Program-made: the position numbers and the translations under genes
The notes under the pieces: generated by a model
The model's database searches: none
What the model was told of the DNA's origin: nothing
Seen by the model: the letters and a program-made list of their open reading frames with translations, nothing else
Shown here: piece after piece, positions 51,618 through 58,852 of the stretch
How the letters are laid out: every line of letters begins with the position of its first letter
How positions within the stretch are numbered: position 1 is the stretch's first letter
NCBI RefSeq assembly: GCF_000961885.1
Contig: NZ_JZKH01000012.1
Location: 56,751 to 120,750, forward strand
Origin: Streptomyces rubellomurinus
Lineage (GTDB): Bacteria > Actinomycetota > Actinomycetes > Streptomycetales > Streptomycetaceae
Length of the DNA stretch: 64,000 bases
Reading direction: 5' to 3'

Positions 51618-52856
51618 TCACACCACACCCAGCGCGTACGCCGCGAAGAGCGCCGCCGCGGCCCCGGCCAGGGCCTTGCCGCCCCGGGAGAAGGCCGTCC
51701 ACGGCCCGTCGAAGCGCCGGGCGAACCACCCGATCGCCACCAGGACGGCCCCGAACAGCGGCAGCAGCGCCAGCCGGGCGGCCACCCAGCCGAGCGAGTC
51801 CGGCGCCGTGGTGAGGCCCAGGACGGCGCCCGGGCCGGCCGCGCCGGGCACCGCCACCGCGAGCATCGCGCTCTGGTGCCAGCAGAAGATCGTCATCGCG
51901 GACAGGTTCACCGCCACCACCGGCAGCCACAGCAGCGGACGGCCCGTCAGCAGCCGCCCCAGCCGCTCCCGCAGCAGGACCGCCGCGCCGCACTGGACGG
52001 CGGCGAGCGCGAGCACCAGCAGGGACGGCGGGTGCGAGTTGGTGCGCTCGACCCCGGGCACCCCGACCATGCTCGCCGGGTAGTGGAACACCACCAGCAG
52101 CACCGCGAACAGCGCGCCGCCGCCCAGCAGCAGCACCCGGGCCGCCCGCCGGCCGAGCCCGCCCCGCGCCCACAGCACGCCCAGCTGGTAGCCGAACAGC
52201 CAGCCCGGCAGGATGTTCAGCAGCCCGACCCAGGACGGCACCGCCGCGGCCCACGGGCCGTACCGCAGCAGGTCGACGGCCGCGACGACGGCCATCAGGA
52301 GGGCCGCCGACCAGCCGCCGAACCGCCGGCCGAAGGCCGCGCACAGCGGGGTGAGCGCCGTCAGCCCCAGGTAGACCGCGATGTACCAGAGCGGCTGCAC
52401 CACCAGCGTGGCGCCGGTGTGCACGGTGTCCCCGGGCACGCCGAGCGCGGGCAGCAGCGGCAGCAGCAGCGCCCACACGGCCGCCACCCCGAGCACCGGG
52501 CGCAGCAGCCGGACGGACCGCGCCCACAGCCAACTCCGGTACGTCAGGCCCCTGCCGCGGGCCCGCTCCAGCGAACGGACCGAGGAGTGGCCGCCGACCA
52601 GGAAGAACACCCCGAGCAACTGCAGCCCCCAGCTGAGCGGGGCGAAGAAGCCGAGCGTGGAGAGCGGGCTGGCGTTGTGCAGGGCGCCGTCCGGGGAGCG
52701 GGTGAAGCCGCCGAGCAGCCAGTGCCCGATCGGCACCGCGAGCAGGGCGAGGGCGCGCAGGCCGTCCAGGGCGCGGTCGCGGGTGGCGGGGGTGCGGGCG
52801 TCGACCTGCCGGGCGGCGCGGCGCAGGGTGGCGAGGGGCGTGGCGGCGAGGGCCAT
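51618..52856 (-). CDS. Membrane acyltransferase (Acyltransferase_3 family), 412 aa
   Basis: Integral membrane O-acyltransferase with about ten helices. The family's N-terminal motif RALDGLRALALLAVPIGHWLLGG contains the catalytic His. GLQLLGVFFLVGGHSSVRSLERARGRGLTYRSWLWARSVRLLRPVLG and LVVQPLWYIAVYLGLTALTPL follow. Members transfer acyl groups to sugars or exported molecules. It lies immediately upstream of nothing on the same transcript except the YjbR gene; the preceding DUF1023 gene ends 29 bp from its start, so those two may be co-transcribed. Confidence 0.87.
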   Translation of the reverse strand: MALAATPLATLRRAARQVDARTPATRDRALDGLRALALLAVPIGHWLLGGFTRSPDGALHNASPLSTLGFFAPLSWGLQLLGVFFLVGGHSSVRSLERARGRGLTYRSWLWARSVRLLRPVLGVAAVWALLLPLLPALGVPGDTVHTGATLVVQPLWYIAVYLGLTALTPLCAAFGRRFGGWSAALLMAVVAAVDLLRYGPWAAAVPSWVGLLNILPGWLFGYQLGVLWARGGLGRRAARVLLLGGGALFAVLLVVFHYPASMVGVPGVERTNSHPPSLLVLALAAVQCGAAVLLRERLGRLLTGRPLLWLPVVAVNLSAMTIFCWHQSAMLAVAVPGAAGPGAVLGLTTAPDSLGWVAARLALLPLFGAVLVAIGWFARRFDGPWTAFSRGGKALAGAAAALFAAYALGVV

Positions 52857-52885
52857 GGTGGGTGCTCCTTGTCGGGGATCGGCGT

Positions 52886-54013
52886 TCAGGCCCGGCCGGG
52901 ACCGAGGGCGAGGGCGGCGTAGGCGGCGAGGGAGGCGGTGCCGGGGGCGAAGTAGCCGGTGTGGCCGTGGGATCCGGTGGCGGGCAGCGGGTGGGCGCCG
53001 AAGCCGGGGTCGGTCGGGTCGGCGCCGTGGCCGAGGCCGAACAGCCGCACGTTCGGGACGTCGCCGATCCAGTCGGAGCCGTTGCGCTCGGTGGCCCAGA
53101 GCGGCACGCCCGGGTCGAGGTCGGCGGCGGAGTCGACGCCCATGCCGGGCGAGCCGAGCACCACCACGCCGGAGGCCTCGGCCGGGGTCGGGCGGGCCAG
53201 GCCGCAGACCACCGAGCCGTAGCTGTGGCAGAAGACGGTCGCGGGGCTCTGCGGGCGGGCGGTGGCGGCGAGCCCGTCGAGCAGGCGGGTGAGGCGGGGG
53301 GCACCGGCGGCGGCGAGCCGTTCGGTGGCGGCGTCCGGGCCGAGGCCGACCGGGGTGGTGTAGCCGGCCCAGGCGATCACGGCGGTGCGGTGGCCGGTGG
53401 CCTCGTACAGGGCGCGGGCCATGCCGGCGGGGGTGCCGTACGGGTCCTCGGCGCGGTCGAAGTCGAGCAGGTCGATGTCCGAGCCGGGGACGATCACGGA
53501 GATCCGTGCGGCGTCGGCGAGTTCGCCGTACACCTCGGCGACCTGGCCGCGGCCGCGCGGGTCGAAGGCGAGGATCTGCCGGTGGCCGTCCAGCAGGGTG
53601 CGGTAGCGCTCGGCGCGGGTGCGGGCGGCCTCGTGGTCCTGCGGGGTGAGGGCGGGGTCGGTGGCGCGGGCGAGTTCGCGGGTGCGTTCGGCGACGAGGG
53701 CCAGGGCGTTGGCCCGGTAGCGCAGGCGGATCGGGGCGCCGTCCAGGTTGCCGACCGTCAGGGGGTGCCGGAGGGCCAGCGCGTCCTGCTGGGCGGGGGT
53801 CAACGCGGCGAAGAAGGCGGCGACTTCGGCGGGCGCGGCGGTGGCCGGGTCCGGCGGGCGCGGGCCCTGGGCGGCGTCGGCGGTGAAGTCGGCGGCGCCC
53901 GGGGGCGGGCCGGTGACGGCGGTCTGGGTGTCGGCGGCCCAGCCGCCCGCACCGAGCACCGCGGCCAGTGCCAGCGCGGCGGCGAACGCCGGTGCGCCTC
54001 GAAGCTTGCCCAT
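52886..54013 (-). CDS. Exported DUF1023 alpha/beta hydrolase, paralogue 2, 375 aa
   Basis: A signal peptide (APAFAAALALAAVLGAGGWA) precedes the same architecture as the gene at 49722: FFAALTPAQQDALALRHPLTVGNLDGAPIRLRYRANALAL, RQILAFDPRGRGQVAEVYGELADAARISVIVPGSDIDLLDF and the nucleophile elbow TVFCHSYGSVVCG. VVLGSPGMGVDS and GLGHGADPTDPGFG follow. Start MGKLRG follows GGAGAGCAGG. A copy of the GTGCTACCGGGGTA box lies 95 bp upstream, linking it to the adjacent two-component system. The acyltransferase gene begins 29 bp after its stop. Confidence 0.87.
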   Translation of the reverse strand: MGKLRGAPAFAAALALAAVLGAGGWAADTQTAVTGPPPGAADFTADAAQGPRPPDPATAAPAEVAAFFAALTPAQQDALALRHPLTVGNLDGAPIRLRYRANALALVAERTRELARATDPALTPQDHEAARTRAERYRTLLDGHRQILAFDPRGRGQVAEVYGELADAARISVIVPGSDIDLLDFDRAEDPYGTPAGMARALYEATGHRTAVIAWAGYTTPVGLGPDAATERLAAAGAPRLTRLLDGLAATARPQSPATVFCHSYGSVVCGLARPTPAEASGVVVLGSPGMGVDSAADLDPGVPLWATERNGSDWIGDVPNVRLFGLGHGADPTDPGFGAHPLPATGSHGHTGYFAPGTASLAAYAALALGPGRA

Positions 54014-54070
54014 GTTCCTGCTCTCCCTGGTCCGTTCGGCTTGCGACGGGGAGGAAGGTAGGAACGCGAC

Positions 54071-54098
54071 GGCCCCGCGGGCATCGGTCCGCGGGGCC
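54071..54098 (-). terminator. Terminator after the response regulator
   Basis: GGCCCCGCGG (54071-54080) pairs perfectly with CCGCGGGGCC (54089-54098) around an 8-nt loop, 34 bp after the regulator stop. Confidence 0.65.
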
Positions 54099-54107
54099 AA
54101 CTCTGGA

Positions 54108-54121
54108 GTGCTACCGGGGTA
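54108..54121. promoter_or_regulatory. GTGCTACCGGGGTA box upstream of DUF1023 paralogue 2
   Basis: The same word recurs upstream of the neighbouring histidine kinase at 56196 and, as GTGCTACCCGGGTA, at 56216. Here it is 95-108 bp before the DUF1023 start. It is a candidate binding site for the NarL-type regulator at 54132. Confidence 0.5.
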
Positions 54122-54131
54122 TCAGGCCCAG

Positions 54132-54806
54132 CTATTGGCCGGGCGTCACCAGGCCGGACTCGTAGGCCAGCACCACCGCCTGGGCCCGGTCGCGCAGGTC
54201 GAGCTTGGCGAGGATGCGCCCGATGTGGGTCTTGACGGTCTGTTCGGCGAGCACCAGCTGCGCCGCGATCTCCTGGTTGGACAGGCCGCGGGCGATCAGC
54301 TCCAGCACCTCGGTCTCGCGCGGGGTCAGGCCGTTGAGCCGGACCTTGGGGTCGCGCCGCCTGGCGGGCCGGGTGCGGGCGAAGTCCTCGATCAGCCGGC
54401 GGGTGACCGAGGGGGCGAGCAGGGCCTCGCCGGCGGCGACCACCCGGACGGCGGCGATCAGGTCGGCGGGCGGGGCGTCCTTGAGGAGGAAGCCGCTGGC
54501 CCCGGCGCGCAGCGCCTCGTACACGTAGTCGTCCACGTCGAAGGTGGTCAGCATCAGCACCTTGGGGCGGTGCGCGCCGGGCGTCGCGGGGTCGAGGAGC
54601 CGCCGGGCGGCCTCCAGGCCGTCCATGACGGGCATCCGGACGTCCATCAGCACCACGTCGGGGTGGGTGCGGCCGGTCACCTCCAGGGCCTCGGAGCCGT
54701 CCGCCGCGTCCCCCACCACGTCGATGTCGCTCTGGGCGCTGAGCAGGGCGGCGAAGCCGGCCCGCACCATGGCCTGGTCGTCGACGATGATCACGCGGAT
54801 GGTCAT
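54132..54806 (-). CDS. Response regulator, NarL/DesR-like, 224 aa
   Basis: The receiver has IIVDDQAMVRAGFAALL, the phospho-acceptor Asp in DVVLMDVRMPVMDG and Lys in FLLKDAPPADL. The LuxR HTH is LTPRETEVLELIARGLSNQEIAAQLVLAEQTVKTHIGRILAKLDLRDRAQAVVLAYE. Encoded 21 bp after the kinase, so co-transcribed. A repeated box upstream of the kinase gene suggests autoregulation, and a copy near the DUF1023 gene suggests a direct target. Confidence 0.92.
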   Translation of the reverse strand: MTIRVIIVDDQAMVRAGFAALLSAQSDIDVVGDAADGSEALEVTGRTHPDVVLMDVRMPVMDGLEAARRLLDPATPGAHRPKVLMLTTFDVDDYVYEALRAGASGFLLKDAPPADLIAAVRVVAAGEALLAPSVTRRLIEDFARTRPARRRDPKVRLNGLTPRETEVLELIARGLSNQEIAAQLVLAEQTVKTHIGRILAKLDLRDRAQAVVLAYESGLVTPGQ

Positions 54807-54827
54807 GCGGGTGTCTCCCGGAGGGTG

Positions 54828-56135
54828 TCAGGGCTGGTCGGGCTGGTCGGGCGGGTCGAGCGGCAGGACGGCGGCGACCTTGAAGCCGCCGTCCGGCAGC
54901 GGGCCGGTGTCCAGCCTGCCATCGACCAGCCGGACGCGTTCGCGCATTCCGGCCAGGCCGTGACCGGTGCCCTCGACCGCGGCCTCCAGCGACTCGGTGC
55001 GCTGCGGCGGGGGCGCGTTGACGACGGTGACCAGCAGCGCGGGGCCGTCGACGGCGAGCGAGACCCAGGTCCGCGCGCCGGGCGCGTGCCGCACCACGTT
55101 GGCCAGTGCCTCCTGCACGATCCGGTAGGCGGACAGGTCGACGGCGGGCGGCACCGGCCGGGGCAGTTCGGCGGGGAGGGTGAGTTCGGCGGGCACCCCG
55201 GCCCGCCGCACCGTCTCGACGAGTTGGGCGAGTCGGGGGATGCCGGGCTGCGGGGCCTTCTCGGCGGCGGAGTCCTCGCTGCGCAGCACGCCGAGCAGCC
55301 GGCGCATCTCGGCCAGGGACTCGCGGGCGGTGCCGGCGATGGTGCCGAACTCCTCGGCGGCCTCGGGCGGGACGTCCGCGATCCGGTAGGGCGCGCTGGC
55401 GGCCTGCACCGCGATGACCGACATGTGGTGGGCCACCACGTCGTGCAACTCCCGGGCGATCCGGGCGCGTTCCTCCAGCAGGGTGCGGCGTTCGCGTTCG
55501 GCCTCGCTGATGTGCTCCTGCTCGGTGAGCAGCCGGCGGGCCTCGGCGCGGTCCCGGACGGCCCAGCCGAGCAGCAGCACGGCACCGCTGAGCGCGATCA
55601 GCAGGACGGTGGTGGCGTCGCCGGAGCGGGGCAGGCCGAGGGTGGTGGTGAGGGCGGTGAGCAGGACGGTGGCGACCCAGGCCGCGACCAGGGTGGCCCG
55701 GCTCTCGCGCAGGGCGAGGGCGAGCAGCAGGACGACGTACGCGATGATCATCGGCGCCGTCCACGGCCAGCTGCCGTGGAAGTGGTGGTGGCGGGCGGTG
55801 ATGCCGGCGGTGACGACCAGGGTGGCGGCGCTGATCCACCAGGCGGCCAGCGGTCGGGTGATGGCGAGGAACAGCGGTGTGGTCTGGGCGATGGTGAGCG
55901 CGGCGGCGACGGGCAGGTCCAGGCCGTAGAAGTTGACCAGGGCGGCGATCCCGCTGGGGATCAGCCCGGTCTGCAGGAGGGCGGCCAGGACGTACGGCAG
56001 CCGCCGGACCCAGCCTCGGCGGGAGGTGCCGAGCAGCGGGGTGTGGTCGCCGCTCGGGGTGGTCAGGTGGTGCCGCAGGGTGCGCAGTTGGCGCAGGGCG
56101 TACGCGCGGACGTCGGCTTCGGTGGGCGTCTTCAT
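54828..56135 (-). CDS. Sensor histidine kinase, DesK-like, 435 aa
   Basis: The N-terminal cytoplasmic ~45 residues are followed by five or six membrane helices (residues 45-190; LPYVLAALLQTGLIPSGIAALV, MIIAYVVLLLALALRESRATLVAAWVATVLLTALTTTLG, VLLIALSGAVLLLGWAV). A coiled coil leads to the phospho-acceptor box EERARIARELHDVVAHHMSVIAVQA. The HATPase domain has VQEALANVVRHAPGA and GHGLAGMRERV. It pairs with the regulator downstream. The C-terminus repeats PPDQPDQP. Confidence 0.9.
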   Translation of the reverse strand: MKTPTEADVRAYALRQLRTLRHHLTTPSGDHTPLLGTSRRGWVRRLPYVLAALLQTGLIPSGIAALVNFYGLDLPVAAALTIAQTTPLFLAITRPLAAWWISAATLVVTAGITARHHHFHGSWPWTAPMIIAYVVLLLALALRESRATLVAAWVATVLLTALTTTLGLPRSGDATTVLLIALSGAVLLLGWAVRDRAEARRLLTEQEHISEAERERRTLLEERARIARELHDVVAHHMSVIAVQAASAPYRIADVPPEAAEEFGTIAGTARESLAEMRRLLGVLRSEDSAAEKAPQPGIPRLAQLVETVRRAGVPAELTLPAELPRPVPPAVDLSAYRIVQEALANVVRHAPGARTWVSLAVDGPALLVTVVNAPPPQRTESLEAAVEGTGHGLAGMRERVRLVDGRLDTGPLPDGGFKVAAVLPLDPPDQPDQP

Positions 56136-56195
56136 CGCGGGCCAGCCTAGGAGGCCGGCCCGCGCGGGTCGTCGGACTGGAGCGCGAACTTCCGG

Positions 56196-56249
56196 GTGCT
56201 ACCGGGGTGGTGGGGGTGCTACCCGGGTATGACGCGCCGGTGCTACGGG
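56196..56249. promoter_or_regulatory. Three direct repeats of a GTGCTACcGGG box upstream of the kinase
   Basis: GTGCTACCGGGG (56196), GTGCTACCCGGGTA (56216) and GTGCTACGGG (56240) lie 61-115 bp upstream of the kinase start. The first two are 20 bp apart, two helical turns. The middle copy contains the perfect palindrome TACCCGGGTA (56220-56229). Likely regulator-binding sites. Confidence 0.6.
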
Positions 56250-56280
56250 CGCCGTACGGGCGCCCGCGCCGCGCGCCGGG

Positions 56281-56958
56281 TCACGGCTGCCAGTGCCCGG
56301 CCAGCGCGGGGCCGAGGTGGTCGAGGTACCGCTCGATGACGGAGACCATGCCCTCGGGCCCGGCCGGCTGGTGCCCGGCGGTCCAGGACAGGTGGGCGGA
56401 GCGCAGCAGGCTGCCGAAGACGGCGGCGAGGACGACCGGGCGCAGGTCCTCGGCGGGGTCGAGCCCTTCGCGTTCGGCGAGGATCTGGACGACCCGCCGC
56501 TCCTGCTCGGTGACCCGGCGCAGGTGGGCGGCGAGCAGCGCGGGCGTGTCCTCGATGATCCGCAGGAGTTCGAGGGCTCTGCTGATCGAGCCGGGCCCGG
56601 AGGTCTCGGCGTTCCCGAGGTCGCGCCAGGACTTGATGATCGAGGCGCGCAGGGCCTCCAGCGGGGTCTCCTCGGCGGGGCGCTGCTCCAGGCACTCCAG
56701 GAAGTAGTTCTCGGCGTCGGCCATGACGGCGAGCGCGACCTCGTCCTTGTTGGCGAAGTAGCGGAAGAAGGTGCGCTGGGAGACGTCGACGGCGGAGGCG
56801 ATCTCGTCGACGGTGGTCTGCGCGAAGCCCTGGCCGAGGAAGAGCAGGTGGGCGGCCTGGACGAGGGCGTCGCGGGTCTGCTGCTTCTTGCGCTCGCGGA
56901 GCCCGGGGGTCCGGCCGACGTCCTCGCGGGCGGCGGGGCGGGGGGAGTGAACGGCCAT
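56281..56958 (-). CDS. TetR-family transcriptional repressor, 225 aa
   Basis: The N-terminal HTH is KQQTRDALVQAAHLLFLGQGFAQTTVDEIASAVDVSQRTFFRYFANKDEVALAV, a clear TetR DNA-binding domain; the C-terminal ligand domain is helical. It is divergent from the DHA2 efflux pump at 57180. The operator ATGTCAG-TGG-CTGACAT lies between them, overlapping the pump promoter. Standard drug-efflux repressor arrangement; the inducer is unknown. Confidence 0.92.
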   Translation of the reverse strand: MAVHSPRPAAREDVGRTPGLRERKKQQTRDALVQAAHLLFLGQGFAQTTVDEIASAVDVSQRTFFRYFANKDEVALAVMADAENYFLECLEQRPAEETPLEALRASIIKSWRDLGNAETSGPGSISRALELLRIIEDTPALLAAHLRRVTEQERRVVQILAEREGLDPAEDLRPVVLAAVFGSLLRSAHLSWTAGHQPAGPEGMVSVIERYLDHLGPALAGHWQP

Positions 56959-57051
56959 GGCGGGGGCCTCTTCCGGAGCGCTGGTGGTGGGTCGGTGAGG
57001 TGCACCACCTTAACCCTCGGTTCGAATGTCAGTGCAGGTCAGAAGACAGCG

Positions 57052-57079
57052 TTTGCCGAATGTCAGTGGCTGACATAAT
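57052..57079 (+). promoter_or_regulatory. Efflux pump promoter with TetR operator
   Basis: -35 TTTGCC (57052-57057) and -10 CATAAT (57074-57079) are 16 bp apart. The dyad ATGTCAG-TGG-CTGACAT (57060-57076) fills the spacer. A half-copy CGAATGTCAGTG also occurs 34 bp upstream (57023-57034), possibly a second site that controls the repressor gene. Confidence 0.65.
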
Positions 57080-57179
57080 CTGCGGGAGTGGCGCTCGTCG
57101 GCCGGGCACTCGTGGGGACGGGTGGGCCGACGCAGCGCCACCCCCGTGTTCCGCCCCTGCCTCCCCTGGAGGGCCCGAG

Positions 57180-58784
57180 ATGAGCCAGTCCGTCGCCAAG
57201 AAGTCCGAGGCGGACACCCCGCCACCGTCCGCACCACCCGCCGGGGGAGGCCTCAAGGGGCACCCCTGGCTCACCCTGTTGACCGTCGCCGTCGGCGTGA
57301 TGATGGTCGCGCTGGACGGCACGATCGTCGCCATCGCCAACCCGGTGATCCAGGAGAAGCTGCACGCCGCGCCCTCCGAGATCCAGTGGGTCACCAGCGG
57401 CTACCTGCTGGCCCTCGCGGTCTTCCTGATCACCGCCGGGAAGATCGGCGACCGCTTCGGCCACAAGACGACCTTCCTGACCGGCGCGGTCGGCTTCGCC
57501 GCCGCCTCGGCCGCGATCGGCTTCGCGGGCAACATCCAGACCGTGATCGTCTTCCGGGTGCTCCAGGGACTGTTCGGCGCGCTGCTCCAGCCCGCCGCGC
57601 TCGGCCTGCTGCGCGGGGCCTTCCCGGCCGAGCGGCTGAACATGGCGATCGGCATCTGGGGCGGCGTCATCGGCGCCTCCACCGCGGCCGGCCCGATCGT
57701 CGGCGGCCTGCTGGTCGAGCACGTCAACTGGGAGTCGGTGTTCTTCATCAACGTCCCGGTCGGCCTGCTGGCGCTGGGCCTGGGCCTGTGGATCCTGCTG
57801 GACGTCCGGGCCGAGAAGGCCGCCAAGTCCTTCGACCTGCCCGGCATCGCGCTGCTCTCGGCGGGGATGTTCGCCCTGGTCTTCGGCATCATCAAGGCGC
57901 CCACCTGGGGCTGGGGCAACGGCAGGACGCTGCTCTGCCTGATCGGCGCGGCCGTGCTGATGGTGCTGTTCGCGCTCTGGCAGACCCGGGCGAAGGAGCC
58001 GCTGATCCCGCTCGGCCTGTTCCGCTCGGTGCCGCTGTCGGCGGGCACGCTGCTGATGGTCCTGATGGCCTTCGCGTTCTTCGGCGCGCTCTTCTTCGTG
58101 ACCTTCTACCTGCAGAACGTGCACGGCATGTCGCCGGTCGAGGCCGGCGTCCACCTGCTGCCGATGACCGTCATGATGATCGTCGGTTCGCCGGTGGCGG
58201 GCCTGGCGATCGGCAGGTTCGGCCCGCGGATCCCGATCGTCGCCGGCATGCTGCTCACCACCGTCGCCATGTACGGCATGTCCACCCTGGACACCGGCTC
58301 CGGCAACGGCGTGATGGCGCTCTGGTTCGTCATGCTGGGCCTCGGCATCAGCCCGGTCATGGTCGGCGCCACCGAGGTGATCGTCGGCAACGCCCCGCTG
58401 GAGCTGTCCGGCGTGGCCGGCGGCCTGCAGCAGGCCGCCATGCAGGTCGGCGGCAGCCTCGGCACCGCCGTCCTGGGCGCCCTGATGGCCGCCCGGGTCG
58501 GCGACCGGCTGTCCGAGAAGTGGGCCGCGGCCGGCCTGCCGCCGGTCGAGGGCGAGCAGGCCGAGGGCCTCAAGCAGGCCGCCCAGCTCGGCATCGCCCC
58601 GCCGGCCCCGCCCGGCACCTCGCAGCAGGCGGCGGACACGATGGCCGGCGTCGTGCACGAGTCCTTCGTCAGCGGCATGTCGCTCGCCTTCGCGATCGCC
58701 GCCGTGGTCGCCTTCGGCGCGGCCGTGCTCGGCCTGCTGACCCGCCGCGGCAGCACCGACGCGGGCCCGGCCGTGCACGTCTGA
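57180..58784 (+). CDS. MFS transporter, DHA2 (EmrB/QacA) family, 534 aa
   Basis: Proton-driven multidrug exporter with 14 predicted membrane helices. Markers: VAVGVMMVALDGTIVAIANPVI (motif D1-like start), GKIGDRFGHKTTFL (motif A), FRVLQGLFGALLQPAALGLL (motif B), GGVIGASTAAGPIVGGLLVEHVNWESVFFINVPVG (antiporter motif C) and a late GVAGGLQQAAMQVGGSLGTAVLGAL. GGAGGG precedes the ATG. Regulated by the divergent TetR repressor. Ends at a perfect palindromic terminator. Confidence 0.93.
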   Translation: MSQSVAKKSEADTPPPSAPPAGGGLKGHPWLTLLTVAVGVMMVALDGTIVAIANPVIQEKLHAAPSEIQWVTSGYLLALAVFLITAGKIGDRFGHKTTFLTGAVGFAAASAAIGFAGNIQTVIVFRVLQGLFGALLQPAALGLLRGAFPAERLNMAIGIWGGVIGASTAAGPIVGGLLVEHVNWESVFFINVPVGLLALGLGLWILLDVRAEKAAKSFDLPGIALLSAGMFALVFGIIKAPTWGWGNGRTLLCLIGAAVLMVLFALWQTRAKEPLIPLGLFRSVPLSAGTLLMVLMAFAFFGALFFVTFYLQNVHGMSPVEAGVHLLPMTVMMIVGSPVAGLAIGRFGPRIPIVAGMLLTTVAMYGMSTLDTGSGNGVMALWFVMLGLGISPVMVGATEVIVGNAPLELSGVAGGLQQAAMQVGGSLGTAVLGALMAARVGDRLSEKWAAAGLPPVEGEQAEGLKQAAQLGIAPPAPPGTSQQAADTMAGVVHESFVSGMSLAFAIAAVVAFGAAVLGLLTRRGSTDAGPAVHV

Positions 58785-58800
58785 TGCCCTGAGGAACACC

Positions 58801-58836
58801 GAAGGGCCGGACTCCCGTACGGGAGTCCGGCCCTTC
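58801..58836. terminator. Perfect 36-bp palindromic terminator
   Basis: 58801-58818 is exactly complementary to 58819-58836 with no spacer, in the gap between the convergent efflux pump and aceE genes. In RNA the central bases would form the loop. Bidirectional terminator. Confidence 0.8.
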
Positions 58837-58852
58837 AGGCGTTACCGGCCGA

